Assembly (NCBI GenBank): GCA_963730555.1
Contig: CAVSSS010000028.1
Location: 1-64,000, forward strand
DNA from: Roseiarcus sp963730555
GTDB taxonomy: Bacteria; Pseudomonadota; Alphaproteobacteria; Rhizobiales; Beijerinckiaceae
Direction of reading: 5' to 3'
Length of the DNA stretch: 64,000 bases
Positions 26,287 to 35,988 of this stretch are shown one piece after another. The notes under the pieces are model-generated. The model was not told where the DNA came from. It did not search any database and saw nothing but the letters and a program-made list of their open reading frames with translations. Each line of letters begins with the position of its first letter. Within the stretch, counting starts at the first letter, position 1. Both the position numbers and the translations under genes were made by a program.

Positions 26287-26878
26287 TTACGCCGTCGGCG
26301 GTTCGGTCGCCCCGGGGCCGAGCGATCGCTGCATCATGATCGAATCCGTCCAGCGGCCGAATTTGTAGCCGACCGCAGGCAGAAAGCCGACCTGGCGGAA
26401 TCCGAACTTTTCATGCAGCTTGATCGAGGCGACGTTCGCGCCGTCAATATAGCCGATCATCTGGCGAAAGCCCGCCGCGGCGCAGGCGTCGATCAGCGCG
26501 GCCATGAGCTGACGCCCGATCCCCGCATGCAACCGGTCGCTGCGCACGTAGATCGAATGCTTGACCGTATAGCGATAGGCTGGCCGTTTGCGGAACGGCA
26601 CCGCATAGGCGTAGCCGACAACTGTTCCTCCTTGCTCCGCGACCAGATGCGGCATCTTGCGGTTATTCATCGAGCGGCGGCGGCGCTTGAGATCATCGGT
26701 GTCAGGAGTTCTCGAAATCGCCGTCCACGCCGGGATCTACGCCACGCCGAATGTGGTGGAGATAAATCGCGAGCATCGCCGGGACGTCGCTGTCACGCGA
26801 GTTGCGCACGTGCAGGGGCTTTGCGCCTTCTTGCGCGGCCTCCTCAGCGTCAGAAGAACCGTTCAGTTTGGCGTCCAT
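26287..26878 (-). CDS. GNAT acetyltransferase, phosphinothricin/methionine-sulfoximine type, frameshifted
   Basis: Acetyl-CoA-dependent N-acetyltransferase. The start codon at 26878 (MDAKLNGSSDAEEA...) leads to RDSDVPAMLAIYLHHIRRGV and DGDFENS. The frame then shifts by one base near 26706 to DTDDLKRRRRSMNNRKMPHL, followed by VGYAYAVPFRKRPAYRYTVK, the acetyl-CoA loop LHAGIGRQLMAALID and MIGYIDGANVASIKLHEKFG. These are the hallmarks of the PAT/MddA group. It begins 20 bases after the decarboxylase stop on the same strand and is probably in that operon, so an amine product of the decarboxylase is a possible substrate. Length is one over a multiple of three. Confidence 0.8.
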
Positions 26879-26897
26879 TATCGCTTCTTTTCACCCG

Positions 26898-29256
26898 TCA
26901 TTCGCGGACGACATAGGTATAGAACCGAATCGCTCCCGCTTCGTCGACCTCGCGATAGAGCCCCTGAACCTCGGCTTCGAAGCCTGGGAACACGTTGGCG
27001 CTCTTCTCGAACATCTTGAGATATTCGATCATCGGCCGCGCCCGCTCGGTCAGCCGTTCGCCTGGAACGATGGTCGCGATGCCGGGCGGATAGACCACCC
27101 ACAGCGTGGTCGCGATCCGGCCATCGAGTTCGGCGAGCGGCAGATAGTCGACGTTGTTGCGCACCAGATGGCGCGAGGCTTCGCGCGGCGTCATCACCGC
27201 CTCCGGCAGATGCTTGGCGGCGAATTGCGCCATCTGCAATTGGCTCACGCCAGAACCGCGGAAAAAGGCGTGCATTTCGCCGCACAGGTCCTTGAGTTTT
27301 TTGGCCCGATAGCGCGTCGGCCGTTTCGCTACAAATTCTGGCATCGCGTCGTCGAGCGGAACGTTGTCGTCATGCAGCCGCTTGAAGGCGACCAGCGACG
27401 AGACCAACGTGCCCGCCTTGCTCGACTCGACGCCCGGCGTCAACAGAAAGAGCAGCGAGTTGAGATCGTTCTTCTCCGACACCACCCGGTTCTCGCGCAG
27501 ATATTGGGCGACAACCGGGGCCGGCACGCCATGCGCTTCATAGGCGCCGGTCGCGCGGTCGAAGCCCGGCGTGAGCAAGGTGAGCTTGGCCGGATCGGTG
27601 ATCGCGAAGCCCGCCTCGAGCGATTGAAATCCGTGCCAGGCCTCGCCGGGGACAAGCGCCCAATAGCGCGGATCACGGGCGAGCAGTTCGGTCGAGACGT
27701 TCTCCCACGGTACATCGTGGGTCGCGCCCTCGAGCGCAGCGTCGCGGATCGAGACGCGCTGCGGCACGAAGGGGTCGAAGAACCAGCGCCGAGCAGGGTC
27801 CCGCTCCTTCTCCTCGAACTCGCGTCGGACGGCGCGCAGTTTTTTGCGCAATTCAATTCCGAGACGGATCGCGTCGTCCCATAGAACTTCCCCCGATCGG
27901 CCCTTCATCATTTGCGCGCCGACGTCGAGCGAAGCGAACAGCGGATAGAACGGCGAGGTCGAGGCGAACTGCATGAAGCCTTCGTTAAAGCGGCGGTGCT
28001 CGACGCGCCGGCGTTGGCCTTTGATGTGCCGGTCGCGCACATGGATCTGGGAAGCCTGCGAGAAGCTCGCGAGCTGTTTGTGAGCCGATTGCGTCGCGAC
28101 AATCCCGGGCGAGGAATTCGCCAAGGTCGCGCAAGCCCATGGCGAACCTGTGCTCATAAAGCGGATGAAACTTCATGAAGCCGGCCCACGCCTCGTCGAA
28201 CACGACATAGTCGCAAAGATGACCGATGCGTTCGACGATGCGCTCGGCGTCGTAGATCGTGCCGTCATAGGTGCATTGCTCGATCACCGCGGCGCGGAAA
28301 GGACGCTCGCGCTTCCACGCCTCCTTGTCCGTCACCAGCGGGTTATCTCGAATGCGCTCGCGGATCGTCGTCTCGTCGAAATCTTCCGGGCGAATGGGAC
28401 CGATGAGCCCGTAGGCGTTGCGGTCGGTCGAAAGATAAATCGGAATGCCGCCGCCCATCAGCAGCGCGCCCTGATGCGCGGCCTTGTGGTTGTTGCGGTC
28501 GAACAGCACGAGATCGTCCTCGGCGATGAGGTTCGTCAACACGATCTTGTTGGAGGACGAAGTGCCATTGAGCACGAAATAGGTCTTCTCGGCGCCAAAG
28601 ATGGCGGCCGCTTCTTTCTGCGCCTGAAGCGCCGGCCCTTCGTGGGTCAGGAGATCGCCGAGTTCGAGGATCGAATTGTCGAGGTCGTCGCGAAATATCG
28701 CCTCGCCCAGATGCTCGACGAAGATGCGGCCAATCGGACTGCGGCTATAGAAAACGCCCCCGTTATGGCCTGGGCAGGTCCACAACTGATTGCCTTCTTC
28801 CTGGTAATCGACGAGCGCCCCGAAGAACGGCGTCTTCAGCGTGTCGGCATATTGCTTGAGGCGCGAGACCAGGTTCCTGGCGATGAATTCGGGCGTCTCC
28901 TCGGCCAGGAACACATAGCCGTCGATGAAGTCGAGCACCTCGACCGGGATGTCCTCGAAGCGCTTGCGCCTGACGAGCACGACGATTGGCATGTCGAGGC
29001 CGCGCTTGCGCATGAGATTGATGAGCGAAGCGGCCTTTCCCTCGATGCCCTTCTTGCCCCAGTCGACGACCATGCAGCCGATCGCGGCGTCGGTCTGCAC
29101 CGCGATCTCGGCGTCCTCGACGCGCCGCGCCTTGATGACCTGGAATCCCATCCGCTCGATCGCGGTTACGATCTGGTTGACCCTGAGGCCCTCGAGATCG
29201 TCGGCGTCGAACATCGGCGCCGAGAACAGAAAGGTCAGACGTTGGGAAAAGTTCAT
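26898..29256 (-). CDS. Orn/Lys/Arg decarboxylase (PLP fold type I, large form), frameshifted
   Basis: PLP-dependent decarboxylase making a di- or polyamine from ornithine, lysine or arginine. The N-terminal wing domain (FSQRLTFLFSAPMFDADDLE) and the core up to YVVFDEAWAGFMKFHPLYEH are in one frame. An extra T inside GAATTC at 28114-28119 shifts to SPGIVATQSAHKQLASFSQA, which holds the PLP-lysine motif, and on to WKFFDPFVP-like FFDPFVPQRV and the C-terminal domain. The length is one over a multiple of three; the corrected product has about 785 residues. The ATG at 29256 begins MNFSQRL. Which amino acid is used cannot be told from the motifs. Confidence 0.87.
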
Positions 29257-29675
29257 CGTGCTATGGCCCGTCCTCAGATGGGCGTCCTTCTTGACGCCCC
29301 ATAGCCCGTCGTCAGACGGGCGTCCTTTCGGACGCCCTATGGGTCCCCGGCGCTTCGGTCGCGGCTGCTTAAGACAGCATCCACCGACAGAATCAAGTCC
29401 GGCCCAAGGCAAGATCGCGGCGTGGGCCCCGCGCTTCCGCGAAGCCAAGTTCGCTGGCTTCCGCCGCCCTTTCATTCCATTGTCATTGCAACCAACTACG
29501 CTTCCGCCGCGCATAATACCGCTTGGCGCGATCGAGTGGGTTGCCGCATGCGGGATGGCTTGCGACTATCGAGCCATGGAAGCGTCCGCCAACCCAAGTG
29601 AGCGCGGGCTTGCAAACCCTGGGCGAGAGACGCGGCGATCACTGATATAGGTATTTTCAATTCAAGGATTCGGAC
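29257..29675. other. Divergent gap between decarboxylase and MaoC-Pta genes
   Basis: The 419 bases contain the tandem palindrome described at 29261-29343. The rest shows no gene with domain support. Promoters for both flanking genes should be here. The sequence around 29640-29665 (gatataggtattttcaattcaagg) is AT-rich and ends in the AAGGA ribosome site of the plus-strand gene. Confidence 0.5.
29261..29343. repeat. Tandem pair of palindromic repeats
   Basis: Two adjacent, related units of about 43 bases: one from CTATGGCCCGTC to GACGCCCCATAG, the second from ATAGCCCGTCGTC to GACGCCCTATGGG. Each contains a hairpin of the type GGGCGTCC-loop-GGACGCCC and an outer CTATGG/CCATAG stem. The core is shared with the long palindrome at 32395-32442, pointing to a dispersed family. 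Confidence 0.75.
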
Positions 29676-31106
29676 GTGAACGCCAAATCCGCCATCCGCA
29701 ACAAGACTTGGGCCGAGCTCAATGTCGGCGACGTCGCAACCCTCGAGCGAACCTGCTCGGTGCAGGATCTGATTCTGTTCGCGCACGTCTCCGGCAACGT
29801 CAATCCGCTTACGCTGCCCCCGCCGGACAGTCACGCGCAAGACAAACGGCCAGTCGCCCCTTCGATGTGGGTGGGCTCGCTCATCTCGGCAGTGCTTGGC
29901 AACATCCTTCCCGGCGCGGGAACGCTTTACCGCGCCCAAGACCTGCGCTTCCCTCGGCGCGTTCATGTCGGCGACAGGCTCAAGGTCACCGTCGTCTGCC
30001 GCGAGAAGCGCGAAGAGCCGGTCGCCGTGCTCGACACCCGCATCGAGGATGAATACGGCCACACCGTCTGCGAGGGAACCGCGGAGGTCGACGCGCCGAC
30101 CACTTCCCAACTGACCGAGGCGCGCGACCTGCCGACGCTGATCGTGGATAGCGTCGACCATTTCGCCCCGCTCATCGCGCTCGCTTCGCGATTGCCGCCG
30201 CTCAAGACCGCCGTCGTTTGCCCCGAGGACCGCAATTCGCTCGGCGGGGCTCTGCTCTCCGCGCAACATCGTCTCATCGAGCCGATCCTGATCGGCGATC
30301 CGGGCCGCATTCAGGCGGCGGCGAAGGAGCTCGGCGCCGATATTTCCGCGTATACGCTCGTCGCCGTTTCCGATCCCCACGCAGCGGCGGCGCACGCGGT
30401 CGCGATGGTCAACGAGGGCTTGGCGCACGCGGTGATGAAGGGGGCGATCCATTCCGATGCGCTCCTGGCGGAGGTGGTCAAGAAGGACCGGGGCTTAAGA
30501 ACGCACGTCCGAATAAGCCATGTGTTCGCCATGGACGTGCCCACGCTCGATGAGCTTCTGTTCATTTCCGACGCCGCGATCAACATCGCGCCCGATCTCA
30601 TGACCAAGGTCGACATCGTTCAGAACGCGGTCAACCTCGCTCACGCTTGCGGCATCGGACAACCAAAAGTCGGCGTCCTCTCGGCCGTGGAGACGATCAA
30701 CCCGAACATTCCCTCCACCCTCGACGCGGCGGTGCTGTCGAAAATGGCCGAGCGCGGCCAGATCCGCGGAGCCGTGGTCGACGGGCCGCTCGCGATGGAT
30801 AACGCGATGGATGTTGAGGCCGCGCGCACCAAGGGCATCGCCTCACTGGTCGCCGGCCACGCTAATGTGCTAATCGTTCCCAATCTGGAAGCCGGAAATA
30901 TCCTTGTAAAGGAACTCTCCTTCGTCGCGCGGGCGGAAGCGGCGGGACTGGTGCTTGGGGCCAAAGCGCCAGTGATGCTGACGAGCCGAGCCGATAACGA
31001 TCGGGCTCGGCTCGTCTCCTGCGCGCTGGCGCAGCTTTACGAATATTGGCGTCGAGAAGGCCGCGCGTTCGGCGATGAACCGACGGTCGCCAAGGCGGCG
31101 GAGTGA
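29676..31106 (+). CDS. Bifunctional enoyl-CoA hydratase / phosphate acetyltransferase
   Basis: A 476-residue fusion. Residues 1-140 form a MaoC-like hot-dog domain (FAHVSGNVNPLTL, VAPSMWVGSLISAVLG) and residues 160-465 a phosphate acetyl/butyryltransferase domain (LSAVETINPNIPSTLDAAVL, GAVVDGPLAMDNAM, NVLIVPNLEAGNILVKEL). The second part exchanges CoA for phosphate on acyl groups. Start: GTG at 29676 after AAGGA. The acetate kinase gene follows after six bases, so together they convert acyl-CoA to acyl-phosphate to carboxylate plus ATP, or the reverse. Such pairs are often linked to polyhydroxybutyrate metabolism in rhizobia. Confidence 0.92.
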   Translation: MNAKSAIRNKTWAELNVGDVATLERTCSVQDLILFAHVSGNVNPLTLPPPDSHAQDKRPVAPSMWVGSLISAVLGNILPGAGTLYRAQDLRFPRRVHVGDRLKVTVVCREKREEPVAVLDTRIEDEYGHTVCEGTAEVDAPTTSQLTEARDLPTLIVDSVDHFAPLIALASRLPPLKTAVVCPEDRNSLGGALLSAQHRLIEPILIGDPGRIQAAAKELGADISAYTLVAVSDPHAAAAHAVAMVNEGLAHAVMKGAIHSDALLAEVVKKDRGLRTHVRISHVFAMDVPTLDELLFISDAAINIAPDLMTKVDIVQNAVNLAHACGIGQPKVGVLSAVETINPNIPSTLDAAVLSKMAERGQIRGAVVDGPLAMDNAMDVEAARTKGIASLVAGHANVLIVPNLEAGNILVKELSFVARAEAAGLVLGAKAPVMLTSRADNDRARLVSCALAQLYEYWRREGRAFGDEPTVAKAAE

Positions 31107-31112
31107 CGCATT

Positions 31113-32312
31113 TTGGATTCGGTGATCCTGACTCTGAACGCGGGTTCGTCGTCGCTTAAATTCGCAGCGTTCCGCCTGGTCAATGGAGGCGAGCCGAACC
31201 TGCTTGCCTCCGGGCAGATCGAGGGCATCGGCGCGACGGCGAAAGGCGCGGTCGACGACAGCCTCAGGCGAGAACGGCAGAGCTCACGTTTCGATCCATC
31301 GCTCGCCCGCGTCGATCATGACGCGGCGATGCGCGCCATTCTCGACTGGCTTAGGAAGGCGGGCTACGATTCTTCGGTCGCGGCGGTCGGTCATCGCATC
31401 GTTCACGGCGGGCCCGATTTCGCCGAGCCGGTCCTGATCGACAAGTCGCGACGATCTCAAAGTTAAGGGCGCTCATCCCGCTCGCGCCGCTGCACCAGCC
31501 GCATAATGTCGCCGGCGATCGAAGCGGCGATGAAGGCCTTCCCGTCGACGCCGCAGGTCGCCTGCTTCGACACCGCTTTCCATCGCAGCCACCCCTTCAT
31601 CGACGACACATACGCTTTGCCGCGCTCCTATTACGATGAGGGCGTGCGTCGTTACGGCTTTCACGGCCTCTCATACGAATTCATCACCCGAAAGCTGCGC
31701 ACGATAGCGCCACAGATCGCGCGCGAAGACGTCATCATCGCCCATCTCGGCAACGGCGCCTCGATGTGCGCGGTCCATGACGGGCGCGCCATCGCCTCGA
31801 CCATGGGGTTCACCGCGCTCGACGGGCTCGCGATGGGCACCCGCTGCGGGCAGATCGATCCGGGCGTGGTGCTCTATCTTATGGCCGAAAAGAAGATGAG
31901 CGCGGACGAGATATCCGACCTCTTATGGAAGAACTCTGGCCTCAAAGGCATGTCGGGCATTTCCCAGGACATGCGCGAGCTCGAGGCGTCCGACAGCCTG
32001 GCGGCGCGGGACGCCATCGCCTATTTCGTCTCCCGCGTCCGGCGCGAACTCGCGGGACTCGCGGCGACTGTCAACGGCGCGGAAGCCATCGTCTTCACCG
32101 CCGGCATCGGCGAACATTCGTGGAAAGTGCGCGAGGCGGTCCTCAAGGGCATGGAATGGATGGCAATCCATCTCGACGCCGAAGCGAACCGCGCCAACGC
32201 CCAGATCATCAGCGCGAAGAATTCGCCAACGATCGTCTTCGTCATCCCGACCAACGAAGAGCTCATGATCGCCGAGCATACTGTGCGAACGGCGCACGTG
32301 GGGAAACCCTGA
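31113..32312 (+). CDS. ackA: Acetate kinase, with a short out-of-frame segment
   Basis: Interconverts acetyl-phosphate plus ADP with acetate plus ATP. The N-terminal signature ILTLNAGSSSLKFAAF, then AVGHRIVHGG, are in the first frame. Between about 31452 and 31510 the expected TISKLRALIPLAPLHQPHN lies in another frame, with a TAA at 31464 in the first frame. After about 31510 the original frame returns with YGFHGLSYEFI, HLGNGASMCAVHDG, CGQIDPGVVLY and FTAGIGEHSWKVR. Two compensating indels explain this. The restored product has about 399 residues, typical of AckA. It is tightly linked to the upstream phosphotransacetylase. Confidence 0.87.
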
Positions 32313-32394
32313 CGGTAACATTCGAAGCGACCGTAGCGTCGCTGCTGGCTCTCGCCCTTTTAGAGTAAAATGGACTTGCGTCGAACCGCGATCG

Positions 32395-32442
32395 TCATTG
32401 CGAGCCATAGGGCGTCGAAAGACGCCCTATGGCTCGCAATGA
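32395..32442. repeat. Perfect 22-bp inverted repeat with GAAA loop
   Basis: The arms TCATTGCGAGCCATAGGGCG + TC and their exact complement enclose a four-base GAAA loop. It lies between convergent ackA and the membrane-protein gene and would form a very stable hairpin in either transcript, though neither side has a T-run. The core CATAGGGCGTC also occurs in the tandem repeats at 29261-29343. Confidence 0.85.
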
Positions 32443-32469
32443 GACGATTCTATCTAACTGCAACTTCCT

Positions 32470-34532
32470 CTAGAAGCCCACCGCGGCGCGGGCCGCGCGC
32501 CATCGCGCCTGCAGCGCGGCGATGTCCGCATCGTCCAGCGGCGCCAGGCGCTCGAACACCACCGCGTTCACGCCATTCTCCAGGTGGAAGACTTCGCCGG
32601 TGCGGCGGAACTTAGCGCCGATCCCTTGCCCCCTCAGCATTTCGCGCGACGGCACGATGACCGTCTGCTGGTAGTCGGGATCGAGGTGGGTCTGGATCGG
32701 ATCGCCGACGATGATGATGGCGCAATTTTTGAGATCCGCCGATGGCGGTCCCTCGACCGTATCGACATCCGGCATTGTGACGCCGAGGTCGCGCCTGGTC
32801 GGACCTCCCTCTGGGCGAAGCTGCCACAATTCGCCGATGAGCTGACCGCTGAATGTGTAGCTCGAGCCGAGTCCGCAAACCTTGGCGTCCGGCCGCGCCC
32901 GCTGATCGACCCAATCCTTGAGGCGCCGAAGTTCGTCGAGATCGGCGCGCGGCGCGCGCGGGAGTCCGGCAGTTGGCGTGAGGCCGAGCGGGTTGAGCGT
33001 CCTGGCAAGCGGCGAAAGCGTGACCAAGCCGAGCGCGGCCATGGCCAGAAGCGCGAGGCGCGGCGCGTTTGCAACGAGCAGCATCAGCGAAGCCGCGATG
33101 GGTACGACAAGCGCCGGCGCGATCAGATCGAGATGATGGATGTAGGTCGTCTGGATGCGCAGGAACAACGCGGCGGCGATGGCCGAAGCGCCGAGGGTCA
33201 GACGCATGAGGCGTTTGTCGCGGGAGCGCGCCCAAAGGAAAGCCGCGCCGGCCAGCGCAGCGATCGCGGGGAGAAGTCCAACCCAGTCGCCTAGCTCACG
33301 CAGGAACACGTCGGGAGGCTTGCGATAGCCTGCGTAAGCGCGGGCGTAGTCATGGGCGCCGAAGTTCGGCGCCCAATCGACCAGCACCGGGCTCAAGAGC
33401 GCGAGAACCGTGAGCGCGCCGAGCGCAGCCGCCGCGACGGCGTCGCGCCAGCGAAAGCGCGCGCCACGTCTCCGCGCAATCAATCCGACTTCGAGCGCCA
33501 GCACGAGGACGATCCCCCCGCGGTGAACGCATACCAGCGCCGGAAGGCGAACATCGCGTAGAGGGTCAGCGCGAGCGCAATGACAACGCGGCGCGTCATG
33601 GGCTCAACGCGTGCGCGGCCTTGTCGCAAGGCGAGCAGACGGGCGAGGCGTTCGGCCAGCTTGAGCGCGCAGACCGCCAGTACAAGACCGCCGACATCGG
33701 GCATGCCGCGCGCGGCGACCGCGAACGCCGCAGGGTAAGCGACAAATACGGCGGCGACGCCGAGCGTGAGAACCGCTGCCGGCTGCAGGTCGCGACGAAG
33801 CCCAGCTCGCCTCGCGCAATCGCGCGCCAGCATCGCCAACGCCAGGACGGCCGGCGCGGCATAGAGGGCGAGGATCGCGAAAGTATAGATCGCGCGCGAC
33901 GTCGGCTCCGTCAGCGCCAGCAGGAAGCCTGGAACCAATCCCGGGGCCCAGGAATAGTCTTGCGTGATCGATTGGACCGAGGCGCTGAGCAGCAGCGGCC
34001 AATTTCCCGCGTCGATCAACCGTGCGACCATCATCGCAATGCCGCGGTAGGTCATGAAGTCAGCGATCATCAGGTCGCGCGAAGTGAGCAGGAGATAGGC
34101 GGCGTGGGCGATGAGGCACGCGAGCGTAACGACGAACAGCGCCGCTAAAGGCAGGGATACGCTCGGCCTCGTCCGCGCCGTGCGGATGAGCCACACGCCG
34201 AGTCCGACGCCGAACGCAGCGGAAGCGAAACTTGCGAGATTGAGCCTCGCGTCCGGACTGAGGAGAGCGCAGAGACCGACAATCGCCGCGCCGGCGACGA
34301 CGGCGCTCGTGAACTTGGACCGCGCCGCATCATCCAGCGTAAAGACCAGCGCGAGGGCGGCGAGACCGGAGATACCGGCAAAACCTAGGGGAATGATCGC
34401 CGGCGCACCGGGCGCGGCGCGATAAAGGAGAAGGGCGATCGACGCCATAAGCGTCAGGCCCGCGAGCGCCGAGAAGCTTCGCTTGGCGGACCGAGGCGGC
34501 AGGGAGAAGGAGCGCGGGACGACAACGGTCAC
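32470..34532 (-). CDS. Polytopic membrane protein, glycosyltransferase-39-like layout, frameshifted
   Basis: About ten to twelve membrane segments (for example LASIALLLYRAAPGAPAIIP-type region, FAILALYAAPAVLALAMLA, VVIALALTLYAMFAFRRWYA) followed by a C-terminal soluble domain (LDELRRLKDWVDQRARPDAK, CGLGSSYTFSGQLIGELW). The halves are in different frames, with the join at a C6 run at 33514-33519 on the plus strand; one missing base restores TAGGIVLVLALEVGLIARR. The corrected protein has about 687 residues. The layout resembles membrane glycosyltransferases or mannosyltransferases that use lipid-linked sugars, but I see no decisive motif, so the function is open. Confidence 0.65.
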
Positions 34533-34647
34533 GCGTTTTATTCTACGCCGCCACGGTTAAGGCTTTTTCAGCTCTCGCGGAGCTTGCACCGGGCTTGGCT
34601 GCAGCGGCCGTAGGAGCGGCCCAGTCTTCGGCTCATAGCTCGAGTTT

Positions 34648-35457
34648 CTATCGTCCCGCCAGCCGGTCGGCGAACAGCGCGACCGTCTTTGCGTAAATCT
34701 CCGCCGAGTTCCATTGCAGAATGGCGGCGAAGTTGGGCTCGCCTTCGTTCCAACCCGCGCCCGGCTGCCAGCCATGGCCTTTGAGGAAAGCCGCGGTGGA
34801 GGCGAGCGCGTCGGCGGAATTGTGGATGAGGTCCGGCGTGCCCGAACCGTCGGGGGTGGTCGCGTACATGAGATAGGCGGATGGCATGAGCTGGGTCTGG
34901 CCAATCTCCCCCGCCCAGGCGCCGCGCAGCGCATGCGGCTGCGAGACGATGCCGCGATCCACGAGCATGAGCGCGTCGACAAGCTCGGCGCGGTATCGCT
35001 CAGCGCGACGGCAGTCCCAGGCGAGGGTAGCGAGGGCGCTGTAGGTGGGAAACGAGCCGTTATCGCCACCGAAGCTGGTCTCCTGGCCCCAGATCGCCAC
35101 CAGCACGGGGCCGGGCACGCCAAATCGCTGCTCGATCGTGGCCAGCGGCGCGGCGTAGCGCTTGAGCTCCGCCCTGCCCCGGGAGACCATTCCCGGCGTG
35201 ACATGGCTCGCGGCGAACCCGGCGAAGTTATGCCCGAACATCGCGACGCCGCCGTCGTGCCGCTTGACTGCGGGATCGTAGGAGACGCCGTCGAGCGCCG
35301 CATCGACAGCCCTCGCCGACACGCCGTTGCCCATCGCCACTTGCTTGAAGGAGGCTAGCCACGCGCCAAAACCCTCGGCGCTTCTGCCGCAATCCTCCGC
35401 ATGAGCGGGCGCGCACGCGAGGAAGGCCGCTATCGCGACGAAAACCAATGCTCTCAA
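34648..35457 (-). CDS. Lytic murein transglycosylase, MltB/SLT_2 family
   Basis: Cleaves peptidoglycan glycan strands, leaving 1,6-anhydro ends, in the periplasm. The 269-residue precursor has a signal peptide (RALVFVAIAAFLACAPAHA), the catalytic Glu in AIWGQETSFGG, then FPTYSALATLAWDCRRA, AGEIGQTQLMPSAYL and SADALASTAAFLKGHGW. It is the short form without a lipobox and lacks a peptidoglycan-binding domain. The start is a TTG at 35457 preceded by GGGGGG. Confidence 0.9.
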   Translation of the reverse strand: MRALVFVAIAAFLACAPAHAEDCGRSAEGFGAWLASFKQVAMGNGVSARAVDAALDGVSYDPAVKRHDGGVAMFGHNFAGFAASHVTPGMVSRGRAELKRYAAPLATIEQRFGVPGPVLVAIWGQETSFGGDNGSFPTYSALATLAWDCRRAERYRAELVDALMLVDRGIVSQPHALRGAWAGEIGQTQLMPSAYLMYATTPDGSGTPDLIHNSADALASTAAFLKGHGWQPGAGWNEGEPNFAAILQWNSAEIYAKTVALFADRLAGR

Positions 35458-35529
35458 CTTTCCCCCCGATCACGCGCCATCAAAACCAAACGCGACCCAC
35501 CGCGAATATGCGTAGCGGAGCGGCGCCTC

Positions 35530-35871
35530 TCACATTCCGGGAACCTGCATGACTTCGATCACTTCGACCCAGGTCCCAGGCATCTGGAGGTGCGGATGAT
35601 CCTTGCCGATCAGCTTCGTCGCGCCTTCGGCCGTGTCCGCTTGCACGATCGAATACCCGCAGACGTCGTTTTTCGTATCGGAAGCGCCCTTTGTGTCGAC
35701 TTTCTTTGTCTTCCCGAGAGGCGCGCCGCCGTCAACCATTGACGCCTTATGGTCAGCCATCCATTTCATCCAAGCGTCCATCCCCTTCTCCCGCTGCTCG
35801 GGGGTGGAGTTTTTCATCATCGCCTCCATGTCGGACCCCTTGGCCATGTACAGGACCAGGAACTTTTTCAT
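35530..35871 (-). CDS. Small YCII/DGPF-like hypothetical protein
   Basis: 113 residues, cytoplasmic. MKKFLVLYMAKGSDMEAMMK opens with the beta-strand typical of the YCII-related dimeric alpha-beta barrel, and VCGYSIVQADTAEGATKLIG followed by HPHLQMPGTWVEVIEVMQVPG fits the second half of that fold. No catalytic residues known. It stands alone between the transglycosylase and the amidase, all on the minus strand. Confidence 0.65.
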   Translation of the reverse strand: MKKFLVLYMAKGSDMEAMMKNSTPEQREKGMDAWMKWMADHKASMVDGGAPLGKTKKVDTKGASDTKNDVCGYSIVQADTAEGATKLIGKDHPHLQMPGTWVEVIEVMQVPGM

Positions 35872-35988
35872 TACCTCATCCTCCCTGTCGCGAAAAAATA
35901 GCGAGAAGCGTTTGAAACGCCGCGCCTTCTACGCGCTTTCCTGCGGTCCGACAACGATGCCAGACGCGCTTTCAAATTGCGGGCTGAT

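Noticed and set aside
31440..31515. Programmed frameshifting in ackA
   Set aside because: Two separate shifts would be needed around an internal stop, with no slippery sequence or pseudoknot, and the same error type is seen all over the window.
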